This document shows positions 8,173 through 16,326 of a stretch of 64,000 nucleotides of DNA, piece by piece. A program made the translations under genes and the position numbers. The stretch lies in assembly GCF_022095675.1 (NCBI RefSeq), contig NZ_JAHYSG010000027.1, positions 1 to 64,000 of the forward strand, in the 5' to 3' direction. Within the stretch, counting starts at the first letter, position 1. The number at the start of each line of letters is the position of its first letter. The notes below the pieces were generated by a model. The model was not told the DNA's origin. It saw nothing but the letters and a program-made list of their open reading frames with translations, and did no database searches. Source of the stretch: Dactylosporangium sp. AC04546 (lineage in GTDB: Bacteria > Actinomycetota > Actinomycetes > Mycobacteriales > Micromonosporaceae).

Positions 8173-8988
8173 TCAGCACCAGCCGGTGGAGGCCGAGGTG
8201 CTCTGGAACGAACCGGAGACCGCAACGACCGTCGTGCGGCAGTCCGAGCCCGAGGTTGAGGTCGTGGCCGTCACCTCGGCCGTCCCGGCCTGTGCCGGCA
8301 CCGTGATGGACCGGTCGACGTAGTAGGCGCGGTAGCTCTGGCCCCAGCGCGGGTCGGTGTACGGCTCCCAGTACTGCCGGGTGATGGTGATCCGGAAGTA
8401 CGTCTCCTCGACGGAGTTGTCCTTGAACCCGTACACCGTGGTGCCGTCCTGCGCCCTGGAGATGATGCGCAGGTTGCTCGGTGCGGCGAGCGTGGCGGTG
8501 TACGTCCGGCAGCCCAGCGACGGGTTGCCCGGGTTGGGCGCGCCGGCCGGCACCACGCTGATCGCCCACGCGCACACCTGGTGGGTGCCGAGCCCGGCGG
8601 GGACGATGGCGTCGTAGCCGCGGTAGGCGCCGTAGGACGGGTAGACGTCGGCGACGTCCTGGCGGTACGTGTTGGCGGCGAGGGTCTGCTTCCACGCGCC
8701 GTCGATGTAGATGTCGACGACGAGCGGCGCGGCGCCGCTGTCGCGGTCGATGCCCCAGCCGCTGACCCGCACGGCGTTGCCGACGTACGTCACTGCGTCG
8801 AGCGTGCCGTGCACCGGGGTGTCCCGCGGCGCCGGCGGCGGGTCCTCCACGCCGCCGTCGCCACACGCCGGTGGCGGCACCGGCCGGTCACACATGGGCT
8901 CGGCGCTGGCCGGGCCGGAAGGGATGACGATCGCGCTGAGCAAACCGACCAGCGCGACCGCGCCGGCCCGGACAAGATGTCGTCTCAA
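8173..8988 (-). CDS. Secreted protein of unknown function
   Basis: About 271 residues. The best start is a TTG at 8988 with GAGGAG upstream. It gives MRRHLVRAGAVALVGLLSA and a classical signal peptide ending at PASA. The mature part begins with a Pro/Cys-rich segment, then a beta-rich domain with a bacterial-Ig-like or glycan-binding look (VRVSGWGIDRDSG, VDIYIDGAWKQT). A second beta-rich domain contains several Trp/Tyr residues and a C-terminal Cys. The in-frame upstream extension to 9198 has no RBS and is Arg-rich. No enzyme motif is visible; it is probably an extracellular adhesion or binding protein. Confidence 0.65.
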   Translation of the reverse strand: MRRHLVRAGAVALVGLLSAIVIPSGPASAEPMCDRPVPPPACGDGGVEDPPPAPRDTPVHGTLDAVTYVGNAVRVSGWGIDRDSGAAPLVVDIYIDGAWKQTLAANTYRQDVADVYPSYGAYRGYDAIVPAGLGTHQVCAWAISVVPAGAPNPGNPSLGCRTYTATLAAPSNLRIISRAQDGTTVYGFKDNSVEETYFRITITRQYWEPYTDPRWGQSYRAYYVDRSITVPAQAGTAEVTATTSTSGSDCRTTVVAVSGSFQSTSASTGWC

Positions 8989-9468
8989 GATGGTGTCTCC
9001 TCTGTGCCGGTCACCGTGGTGGTGACGGCGCGAATCCTGAAACGACCGCGCGGTGACCGGTCGGATCCACCGGTGACAGTGGCACGAAATGGGGAGACAA
9101 CAGCGGGCGGATCGCTTGCGCCGCAAAGGTTCCCGGTGTAGTCGGGACCGATGTCCCTTCCCGCCCGGGACAGTGTACCGCGATGATGCGACCCGCAACG
9201 GGCGCCCAACTTCCGGAGCGGGTGGAGGGGCGGTCCTGACTATCCGGCGGACGGCGCGGGCCGGACGATGACGCGGTCCCGGGCGTCAGGAGGAGTCGCA
9301 AGCCGAATCCACTACCCGAACGTCACCCCGCATGACACCCTGGGCCCGTTCCCACGGCGACCCGGATACGGGCCTCTCGCCGTTTGGTCGACCCCCTGAG
9401 GGTAGTCCGACGGCCGTGGCCGCGAGCTGACCACGCCACTCGCCACCGATGGCGAAAGGGAACCTGGC
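8989..9468. other. Divergent intergenic region
   Basis: About 480 bases between the secreted-protein gene and the molybdoenzyme gene. It must hold both promoters. I found no clear -35/-10 pair or family-specific operator, and no credible gene. Confidence 0.5.
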
Positions 9469-10548
9469 ATGTGGGACAAGCGCAACGACATGATCGTGTA
9501 CGAGACCGAACCGTTCAACGCCGAACCGCCCCCCACCGCACTGGCCGGTCAGCCGCTGACCCCGATCGACACCTTCTACAGCCGCAACCATGGACCCACC
9601 CCGGACATCGACGCGTCGACCTGGCGGCTGCACGTCGACGGTCTGGTCGACCGGCAACTCGACCTGTCCCTGGCCGAGCTGCGGCAGTTGCCCGTCCAGA
9701 CCGTGGTGGCCACGCTCGAATGCGCCGGCAACCGGCGCGCCGAACTGAACGCCGTACGCCCGATATCCGGTCAGGAGCCGTGGGGGCCAGCCACCATCTC
9801 GACCGCGGAATGGACCGGCGTGCGCCTCGCCGACGTGCTCGCCGCCGCTCGACCGCGCGCCGGCGCCGCACACATCGCCTTCGCTGCCCCCGACATCGCC
9901 CGCAACGCGAGCCCGCCGCAGCCCTACGGAGCGTCGATTCCCTTGTCCAAGGCCAGCTCCGGCGAGGTGCTGCTGGCCTGGTCGATGAACGGCCGGCCGC
10001 TGCCCCGAGTGCATGGCGGGCCGGTGCGCGTCGTGGTCCCCGGCTACATCGGCGCACGCAGCGTCAAGTGGGTACACCGCATCACCGCCCAGCCCGAGCC
10101 GTCCGACAACTACTTCCAGGCGACCGCCTACCGGCTGCTCCCGTCGGACGGCATCCGCGGACCCGGTCGGGGCATCCCGCTCGGCCCGGCCATCCTCAAC
10201 GCGGCGATCCTCGCCCCCGGCAACGGTGCTGCCGTCGCCGCCGGCCCTACGAGCGTCACCGGCTACGCCTTCAGCGGCGAGCACACCGTCGCCCGCGTGG
10301 ACGTATCGCCGGACGGCGGGCAGACCTGGAGCCAGGCCACCCTCGCACAGCCGGCCAGCCCGTGGACCTGGCAGCTCTGGCACACCACCCTGAGCCTTCC
10401 CGGCGGACCCGCTCTGATCACCGCCCGAGCGTGGGACGACACCGGCGCGACCCAACCCGAACAGCCCGCGACCGTCTGGAATCCCGAGGGTTACGCCAAC
10501 ACCGCCTGGCCCCGCGTCCAGGTCGACGTCCGTTCGCCGGTCCGCTAG
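9469..10548 (+). CDS. Sulfite-oxidase-family molybdopterin oxidoreductase
   Basis: A 359-residue protein of the sulfite oxidase family. FYSRNHGPTP (36-45) and ATLECAGNRR (81-90) are signature blocks, and C85 is the expected molybdenum-ligating cysteine. HGGPVRVVVPGYIGARSVKWV further on is the conserved pterin-binding/active-site region. The last ~120 residues form the Mo-co dimerisation domain. There is no cytochrome b5 domain, signal peptide or membrane segment, so it is a cytoplasmic enzyme needing an external electron acceptor. Sulfite is the classical substrate, but bacterial members vary. It sits near, but outside, the sulfatase island. Confidence 0.85.
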   Translation: MWDKRNDMIVYETEPFNAEPPPTALAGQPLTPIDTFYSRNHGPTPDIDASTWRLHVDGLVDRQLDLSLAELRQLPVQTVVATLECAGNRRAELNAVRPISGQEPWGPATISTAEWTGVRLADVLAAARPRAGAAHIAFAAPDIARNASPPQPYGASIPLSKASSGEVLLAWSMNGRPLPRVHGGPVRVVVPGYIGARSVKWVHRITAQPEPSDNYFQATAYRLLPSDGIRGPGRGIPLGPAILNAAILAPGNGAAVAAGPTSVTGYAFSGEHTVARVDVSPDGGQTWSQATLAQPASPWTWQLWHTTLSLPGGPALITARAWDDTGATQPEQPATVWNPEGYANTAWPRVQVDVRSPVR

Positions 10549-10566
10549 GCGACGGCGACGGCCGGC

Positions 10567-10594
10567 CGCGGGACCCGCCTGCACGGGCCCCGCG
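10567..10594. terminator. Hairpin between convergent genes
   Basis: CGCGGGACCCG (10567-10577) pairs with CGGGCCCCGCG (10584-10594) with one mismatch and a six-base loop. It lies between the converging molybdoenzyme and PhoD genes and is a probable bidirectional terminator. Confidence 0.55.
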
Positions 10595-10607
10595 CGAACC
10601 GTCGGGG

Positions 10608-12212
10608 TCAGGCCCGCCGCAGGCCGGGCCGGTCCGGATCGCTGACGAACGATGCCACCGTCGACGCTGGCGATGAAGTGGAGAGGATCGTCGTCACGGC
10701 CCGGAAGTCCGCGCGCAGCTGGTCCGGGGTCAGCTCGACCGTGACGTATCCGCGGCCGTTGCCTTCGAACCGCAGGTGCGGCGTCGCGGGCACGGGGTCG
10801 AACTTGGCGGTCACCTTCTCGTCCACACCGATCGTCGGCGACGACGTGATCGACGTGGTCGTGAACTCGACCCCGAGGGTCTTGGACGCCGGGTCGGAGA
10901 AGTCTCGCTTGAGTTCGGCCGCCCTGTTCTTGTGGATGTCGCCGGACAGCACCACCGGGTGGCAGTTCGGGTTTGCCGCCATGCCGCGCAGGACGTTCTC
11001 GCGGGCGGCGCGGTAGCCGTCCCACTTGTCTTCCGGGTGGGCGATGTCCGGGTCGGCGAAGAACGGCACCTGCTGCGCCAGCACGTCCCAGGAGCTGCCG
11101 GTGTGCTCCAGGTCCTTCAGGAGCCAGCGTTCCTGCTGCGCGCCGAGGATCGTGCGGCTCGGGTCGTAGGCCTCGGGCGAGTCGGCGTCGGTGACCTGGT
11201 CGCTGCGGTACTGTCGGGTGTCCAGGATGTTGAACGTGGCGAGCTTGCCCCAGTACAACCGGCGGTACAGCTGGATGTCCGCCCCGCTCGGCCGCTGCGC
11301 CGACCGCAGGGGCATGTGCTCCCAGTACGACTTGTAGGCGGCGGCCTTGCGGAGGCGGAACTCCTCGACCGTCGCGCCGGCGCCCGCCCCCGTCTCCGGG
11401 ATGTCACCGGCGTAGTTGCCGGAGACCTCGTGGTCGTCGAACGTGACCAGGAATGGCGCGCTCGCGTGAATGGCCCGCATGTCCGGGTCGATGCGGACCT
11501 GGGCGATGCGCACGCGGTAGTCGGGCAGCGTCATGCACTCGCCGACGGGCAGGTGCTGGCGTCCCACCGGCCCCGCCCCGTTGTCCTTCTCGTAGAAGTA
11601 GTCGCCGAGATGGAACACCAGGTCCGGGTCGTAGCGCAGCATGTCCTGGTACGCCGTGTAGTAGCCGTCGGTGAACCGCTGGCAGCAGGCCACGGCGAAC
11701 CGCACCCGCGCCGGCCTGGAGCCCGGCACCGGCGCGGTACGGGTGCGTCCGGCGGGGCTGATCTGACCCCCGGCGCGGAACCGGTAGTAGTACTCACGCC
11801 CGGCGCGGAGGCCGCGCACGTCCACGTGCACCGAGTGCGCGTCGTCGGCCGTCGCCGGCTGCGTCCCGCGGTGCACGACCTTCCGGAACAGCTCGTCCTC
11901 CGCGATCTCCCAGTCCACCGGGAACGTCTCGGGCGGCATGCCACCCGTGCCGTCGAGCCGCAGCGGGTCGGGCGCCAGGCGGGTCCAGATCACGACCGCC
12001 TCGGGCAGCGGGTCGCCCGAGGCGACGCCCAGCGCGAAGACCTCGTCGGGCAGGTGTGGCGAGGGCCGGGAGGACGCCTGTGCGGGGGTGGCGGCCGCGA
12101 TGCCCAGCGCCGTCGTGGCGCCGGCCGCGAGGAGCGTCCGCCGCGTCACCCCGGTCCGGTGCGGGGGCCGGGCCGGTGGTGTGTCGGCAGGGATGTTGTC
12201 GCTGCTGGTCAT
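10608..12212 (-). CDS. PhoD-type alkaline phosphatase/phosphodiesterase, Tat-exported
   Basis: A 534-residue PhoD-family enzyme. The N terminus has a twin-arginine signal (TRRTLLAAG near residue 23, then an Ala-rich helix). Family blocks include FALGVASGDPLPEAVVIWTRL, HLGDYFYEKD and VTFDDHEVSGNYAGD, with VVLSGDIHKN near the end supplying metal ligands. PhoD enzymes hydrolyse phosphomonoesters and diesters outside the membrane using iron and calcium. The start is ATG 12212 with AAGGGA upstream; a 60-residue upstream extension lacks an RBS. Its promoter (12364-12392) mirrors that of the divergent sulfatase operon and carries the same palindrome, so it probably belongs to that regulon. Confidence 0.9.
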   Translation of the reverse strand: MTSSDNIPADTPPARPPHRTGVTRRTLLAAGATTALGIAAATPAQASSRPSPHLPDEVFALGVASGDPLPEAVVIWTRLAPDPLRLDGTGGMPPETFPVDWEIAEDELFRKVVHRGTQPATADDAHSVHVDVRGLRAGREYYYRFRAGGQISPAGRTRTAPVPGSRPARVRFAVACCQRFTDGYYTAYQDMLRYDPDLVFHLGDYFYEKDNGAGPVGRQHLPVGECMTLPDYRVRIAQVRIDPDMRAIHASAPFLVTFDDHEVSGNYAGDIPETGAGAGATVEEFRLRKAAAYKSYWEHMPLRSAQRPSGADIQLYRRLYWGKLATFNILDTRQYRSDQVTDADSPEAYDPSRTILGAQQERWLLKDLEHTGSSWDVLAQQVPFFADPDIAHPEDKWDGYRAARENVLRGMAANPNCHPVVLSGDIHKNRAAELKRDFSDPASKTLGVEFTTTSITSSPTIGVDEKVTAKFDPVPATPHLRFEGNGRGYVTVELTPDQLRADFRAVTTILSTSSPASTVASFVSDPDRPGLRRA

Positions 12213-12345
12213 GCTGATCCCTTCTCGTTCGCGCCATCGGCGCGGGTCGAGGCCCTGTGGCGAGGTGGGTTGCCAGCTCGGTACTCGGACGCGCCGCGAG
12301 CACCGGCGGCGGGCCGGACTGCGGTTGGTCCCAGGGGCGTCCGAG

Positions 12346-12357
12346 TAGATCGATCTA
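12346..12357. promoter_or_regulatory. Operator copy 1 (TAGATCGATCTA), phoD promoter
   Basis: A perfect 12-base palindrome centred on CG, located over the predicted start of the leftward phoD transcript. It is identical to the copy at 12537-12548. A central CpG palindrome is what LacI-family regulators usually bind, and such a regulator is encoded at 26654. Confidence 0.7.
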
Positions 12358-12363
12358 GTCGCC

Positions 12364-12392
12364 ACTAGAGCAGCGTTTCGGTGGGATGTCAA
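12364..12392 (-). promoter_or_regulatory. Promoter of phoD
   Basis: Read on the minus strand: TTGACA (12392-12387), 17 bases, TCTAGT (12369-12364). The -35 box is perfect and the -10 box matches TATAAT at four positions. The expected start falls at the near edge of the palindrome at 12346-12357. Confidence 0.65.
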
Positions 12393-12502
12393 GGAGCGCG
12401 TCGGCGGGACGCCGCATCGCCGCCAAAGGCTTCACACCCGCGCCACCTGGCGTTATCGGGCCACCTGGACCCGTCGCCTCCGCTCGAAATGTCACATGGT
12501 TC

Positions 12503-12531
12503 TTGACACACGATCGAAACACTGTTGTAGT
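12503..12531 (+). promoter_or_regulatory. Promoter of the sulfatase operon
   Basis: TTGACA (12503-12508), 17 bases, TGTAGT (12526-12531). Box quality and spacing match the mirrored phoD promoter, and the start should fall inside the operator at 12537-12548. Confidence 0.65.
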
Positions 12532-12536
12532 GCGGA

Positions 12537-12548
12537 TAGATCGATCTA
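12537..12548. promoter_or_regulatory. Operator copy 2 (TAGATCGATCTA), sulfatase operon promoter
   Basis: A second perfect copy of the palindrome, five bases downstream of the -10 box. A repressor bound here would block initiation of the long operon that begins with the dehydrogenase gene at 12710. Confidence 0.7.
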
Positions 12549-12709
12549 CTCGGTCAACCGCCCGGGGCCCCGTGACGGCCGCCCCGGTCGTCCCACGACG
12601 CCTCGGCCCCCGAATTCCCGCAGGTCACCGCCGGGCGCGGCCCGGTGCCAGCCCCGGGCCGTCCCGCCGTGCGCAGCCCGATTCCCCCACCCCTGACAAG
12701 GGAGCGCCC

Positions 12710-13810
12710 ATGCAGCAGAGCGAGCACGACGACATCCCGCAGCGGATGCGGGCCGTCGTCTCGTACGGCCCCGAGGACTACCGGCTCACCGATCTTCCCG
12801 TGCCCCGGCCCGGCCCGGGCGAAGCGCTGCTGCGCGTCGCCGCGGTCGGCATCTGCGCCAGCGACCTCAAGTGCTACCACGGCGCAGCGAAGTTCTGGGG
12901 CGACGACAGCCGCCCGGCCTGGGCCGAGACCGACGTGGTGCCCGGCCACGAGTTCGTCGGCGACATCGTCGCGCTGGACGACGAGGCCCGCGCCCGCTGG
13001 GGCGTCGACGTCGGCGACCGGGTCGTCGCCGAGCAGATCCTGCCGTGCGGGCAATGTCGCTACTGCGAGCGCGGTCAGTACTGGATGTGCGCCGTGCACG
13101 ACATCTTCGGCTTCAAGCGGGCCGCGATGGGCGCGATGGCCGAGTACGTGCTCCTGCCGGCCCGGTCACTGGTGCACCCGATCTCCGCGAGCGTCCCGCC
13201 GGCGCACGCCGCGTTCGCCGAACCACTGTCCTGCGCCCTGCACGCGGTCGAGCGGGCCGGCATCACCTTCGACGACGTCGTCGTGGTCGCCGGGTGCGGG
13301 CCGATCGGGCTCGGCATGGTCGCCGGCGCCGCGGCGAAGAACCCGGCCAAGGTGATCGCGCTGGACATGGCCGACGACAAGCTGGCGCTGGCCCGGGCGT
13401 GCGGCGCCGACCTCACGCTCAACATCAACCGCGACGACGTCGTCGGTACCGTCCGCGAGCTCACCGGCGGCTACGGCGCCGACGTCTACCTCGAGGGCAC
13501 CGGGCACCCGTCGGCCGTGCTGCAGGGCCTCAACCTGCTGCGCAAGCTCGGTACCTACGTCGAGTACAGCGTCTTCGGGTCCGACGTGACCGTCGACTGG
13601 AGCATCATCAGCGACGACAAGGAGCTCGACGTGCGCGGCGCGCACCTCGGGCCGCACTGCTGGCCGGCGGCGATCCGCATGATCGAGTCGGGCCGCCTGC
13701 CGCTGGAGCGCATCTGCACCCACCAGCTTCCCCTCGACCGCTTCCAAGAGGGCCTCGACCTGGTGGCCGACGGCTCCACCTCGATCAAGGTCTCCCTCCT
13801 TCCCAGCTGA
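12710..13810 (+). CDS. Zinc-dependent polyol dehydrogenase (erythritol/threitol dehydrogenase-like MDR)
   Basis: A 366-residue medium-chain dehydrogenase. Catalytic zinc ligands are C49 and the GHE motif at 79-81; structural zinc is held by C113, C116, C119 and C127. The NAD(P)-binding Rossmann motif is VAGCGPIGLGMVAGA. The overall sequence resembles sugar-alcohol dehydrogenases, especially those assigned to erythritol/L-threitol; the exact polyol is inference. The start is ATG 12710 after AAGGGAG; the frame is open back to 12386, but that part spans the operator and promoter. It is the first gene of the LacI-controlled operon and probably oxidises the released carbon skeleton before the kinase at 25069 acts. 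Confidence 0.85.
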   Translation: MQQSEHDDIPQRMRAVVSYGPEDYRLTDLPVPRPGPGEALLRVAAVGICASDLKCYHGAAKFWGDDSRPAWAETDVVPGHEFVGDIVALDDEARARWGVDVGDRVVAEQILPCGQCRYCERGQYWMCAVHDIFGFKRAAMGAMAEYVLLPARSLVHPISASVPPAHAAFAEPLSCALHAVERAGITFDDVVVVAGCGPIGLGMVAGAAAKNPAKVIALDMADDKLALARACGADLTLNINRDDVVGTVRELTGGYGADVYLEGTGHPSAVLQGLNLLRKLGTYVEYSVFGSDVTVDWSIISDDKELDVRGAHLGPHCWPAAIRMIESGRLPLERICTHQLPLDRFQEGLDLVADGSTSIKVSLLPS

Positions 13811-13834
13811 GCGCCTCCGTCCCCAGGAGCTTCC

Positions 13835-15376
13835 ATGGACCGTCCTCTTCTTTCGCCGATCTCCCGCCGCACCCTGTTCGGCGGCGCCTTCGCCGCCGCC
13901 ACCGGCCTGCTGGCCGCCTGCAGTGACTCACCCACCCCCAGCGGAAGTACCGGCGCGACCACCTTGCGTATCGGCACGCCGAGCGACGTGCTGCTCGGCA
14001 GCATCCAGCGGTTCCAGGCGCACAACCAGCCGCTGCGCCGGACCGTCTTCGACTACCTCATCGACAAGAACACCGACAGCACCTACCGCGCCGCGCTGGC
14101 GACGAAGTGGGAGTGGAACGCGCAGAACACGTCGCTGGTGCTGAAGCTGCGCGACGACGTCACCTTCCACACCGGCCGGGCGTTCGGCGCCGACGACGTG
14201 CTCGCCTCGATCAAACAGGCGACCGCCGAGGGTTCCGGCGTGCAGGCCGCGCAGCTGCTCAAGCGGGCGTCCGGCGTCGCCAAGACCGGCCCGCACGAGG
14301 TCACCGTGACCTTCGACAAGCCCTTCACCGGCTACCTCGACGCGCTGGCCATGTTGCCGATTATCGACAGCGAGACCTACGCCCAGCTCAAGGACGGCAA
14401 ACAGGTCATCGGCACCGGGCCGTTCAAGTGGCAGTCGTGGACACCGGGCAGCAAGCTCGAGCTGGTCCGCTACGACGACTGCTGGCGCGGCAAGGCCAAC
14501 TTCGAGACGCTGGCGTTCAGCATCATCCCTGACGCGCAGGCGCTGCTGGCCGCGATGCGCTCGGGCAGCCTCGACCTGGCGCTGCGCATGATCGCCCGCG
14601 ACGCCGACTCGCTCAAGAGCGACAACCGGTTCACGGTGAGCAGCACCGTGGGCTACGAGATGTACGTCGGCGCGAACGTGAAGGTCAAGCCGTTCGACGA
14701 CGTGCGGGTACGCCAGGCGGTCGCCTACTCCCTGGACCGCGCGCGCATCGCCGACCAGGTCTACAAGGGCTTCGCCACGGCGGGCGCGGTGCCGTGGGGC
14801 GAGGGCACGCCCGGCATCACCAAGGAGCAGATCGCCAGCTACGGCTACGACGTGGCCAAGGCCAAGGCGCTGTTGCAGGAGGCCGGGGCGGTCGGCACCG
14901 AGGTGTCGATCTCGGCGCTGGCCGCGGAGCCGACCTACAAGTCGATCCAGGACATCGTGCAGTACGGGCTCGACCAGGTCGGCTTCAAGGTCAAACCGGT
15001 CAGCTACGACGCCGCCCAGTTCCCGCAGCACGTGCAGGCCGGCGACTTCCCCGGCCTGTGGATCACCGATGTCGCGCTGACCTCGATGGGGCAGCTCACC
15101 TCGCTGCTGACCGCCAACCCGCTGACGGTCGGCAAGAACACCTCGAACTTCGCCACCCCCGAGTACGCCGCTCTGGTCGACGGGGTGACCTCGGCCCAGA
15201 CCGACGAGCAGCGGGCCGCCAGCAGCACGAAGCTGACCGACTATCTGCTGCAGCAGGCGTTCCACAACAGCATCGCCCAAGCCAAGACACCGATCGTGGG
15301 CGTCAAGGGCCTCACCGGCGTGAGCGCCGACCTGACCCTGGCGATCGACCTCACGCAGGCGAAGTTGTCGGCATGA
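13835..15376 (+). CDS. ABC transporter substrate-binding lipoprotein, family 5 (DppA/OppA-like)
   Basis: A 513-residue extracytoplasmic binding protein of the SBP_bac_5 family. The N terminus has an SRRTLFGG Tat-like motif (10-17) followed by the lipobox LLAAC with C29 as the lipidated cysteine. The WEWNAQNTSLVLKLRDDVTFH block and a later VRQAVAYSLDRARIADQVYKG block are typical of the family. Family 5 proteins bind peptides, nickel complexes and also oligosaccharides. In this operon the ligand is more likely the sulfated compound that the cytoplasmic sulfatases act on. That is inferred from context. Confidence 0.9.
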   Translation: MDRPLLSPISRRTLFGGAFAAATGLLAACSDSPTPSGSTGATTLRIGTPSDVLLGSIQRFQAHNQPLRRTVFDYLIDKNTDSTYRAALATKWEWNAQNTSLVLKLRDDVTFHTGRAFGADDVLASIKQATAEGSGVQAAQLLKRASGVAKTGPHEVTVTFDKPFTGYLDALAMLPIIDSETYAQLKDGKQVIGTGPFKWQSWTPGSKLELVRYDDCWRGKANFETLAFSIIPDAQALLAAMRSGSLDLALRMIARDADSLKSDNRFTVSSTVGYEMYVGANVKVKPFDDVRVRQAVAYSLDRARIADQVYKGFATAGAVPWGEGTPGITKEQIASYGYDVAKAKALLQEAGAVGTEVSISALAAEPTYKSIQDIVQYGLDQVGFKVKPVSYDAAQFPQHVQAGDFPGLWITDVALTSMGQLTSLLTANPLTVGKNTSNFATPEYAALVDGVTSAQTDEQRAASSTKLTDYLLQQAFHNSIAQAKTPIVGVKGLTGVSADLTLAIDLTQAKLSA

Positions 15377-16326
15377 CCCGGTACGTCATCACCCGGCTCC
15401 TCGGCGCGTTCGCGGTGCTGGTGGTCGTGTCCGTCGTGGTGTTCAGCCTGCTGCACCTGGCCCCCGGCGACCCGGCCGTCATCATCGCCGGCGCCGACGC
15501 GGACCAGGCCACGGTGAACCGGATCCGGGCCGACCTCGGGCTGGACCAGTCGCTGACGGCCCAGTACCTCGACTGGGTACGCCAGCTGTGCACCGGCGAC
15601 CTGGGCACCTCCTACACGCTGGGGCAGCCGATCAGCAGCCTGATCGCCCAGCGGCTGCCCGGCACGCTGCAGCTGACCGTGGCCGCGACGCTGGTGATGA
15701 CGGTGTTCGGCCTGTTGACCGGGGTGGTGCTGGCCACCACCCGGTCACGGGTCCTGCGGTGGGTGATCGACCAGCTGTCGACCCTGTCGCTGGCGCTGCC
15801 GCCGTTCGTCAGCGGCGTGGTGCTCATCTTCTTCTTCGCGGTGCTGTGGCGGGTGCTGCCCAGCGGCGGCGACGCGTCGCTGGTCGACACGCCCGCCAGC
15901 TCGATCCGCCGGCTGATCCTGCCCGCCATCGCCATGGCGCTGCCGGCGATCCCGGTCGTCGCGCGGCTGCTCGCCACCGAGATCCGGCGCAACCTCGACC
16001 AGGAGTACGTCCTGACCGCCCTGGCCAAGGGCGCCGCCCGCCGCCGGATCACCTGGCGGCACGTCCTGCCCAACAGCCTCGGCCCGGCGGTGCTGGAGCT
16101 GGCGATCCGCATCGGGCACCTGCTGGGCGGCGCGGTCGTCGCCGAGGCGATCTTCGCCCGGGCCGGGCTGGGCAGCCTGCTCGTGCAGGCGGTACAGACC
16201 CGCGACTACCGCCTCGCCCAGGTGCTGCTGCTGCTCGCGATCGGCGCGGCCATCGTCATCCAGCTCCTGTCGGAGCTGCTCATCGCCCGGATGGACCCGC
16301 GCATCCGGTTGGGAGGCAAGGCATGA
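15373..16326 (+). CDS. ABC permease, DppB-like
   Basis: A 317-residue inner-membrane permease with the DppB/OppB organisation. A first helix begins right at the N terminus (YVITRLLGAFAVLVVVSVVVF), followed by the HLAPGDPA block and six hydrophobic helices in all. The EAA-like coupling loop is AKGAARRRITWRHVLPNS. Its ATG overlaps the stop of the binding-protein gene and its own stop overlaps dppC, so the components are co-translated. It partners the following permease. Confidence 0.9.
   Translation: MTRYVITRLLGAFAVLVVVSVVVFSLLHLAPGDPAVIIAGADADQATVNRIRADLGLDQSLTAQYLDWVRQLCTGDLGTSYTLGQPISSLIAQRLPGTLQLTVAATLVMTVFGLLTGVVLATTRSRVLRWVIDQLSTLSLALPPFVSGVVLIFFFAVLWRVLPSGGDASLVDTPASSIRRLILPAIAMALPAIPVVARLLATEIRRNLDQEYVLTALAKGAARRRITWRHVLPNSLGPAVLELAIRIGHLLGGAVVAEAIFARAGLGSLLVQAVQTRDYRLAQVLLLLAIGAAIVIQLLSELLIARMDPRIRLGGKA

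Larger units (their letters stand above)
12213..12709. other. Divergent control region of the sulfatase island
   Basis: About 497 non-coding bases. They contain two outward promoters, each with a TTGACA -35 box and a 17-base spacer, and two perfect copies of TAGATCGATCTA. Long leaders of about 150-170 bases separate the predicted starts from both genes. I saw no further convincing structure in the leaders. Confidence 0.7.

Noticed and set aside
7931..8323. Possible small gene between the helix-turn-helix gene and the secreted protein
   Set aside because: No RBS, Pro/Arg/Cys-rich composition, and it runs through the hairpin at 8062-8095 into the antisense of the secreted-protein gene.
9286..11025. 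Long minus-strand open frame opposite the molybdoenzyme gene
   Set aside because: It is antisense to a clear sulfite-oxidase-family gene and overlaps the PhoD gene. It has low-complexity Arg/Gly composition and no family motif; it is a GC-rich shadow frame.
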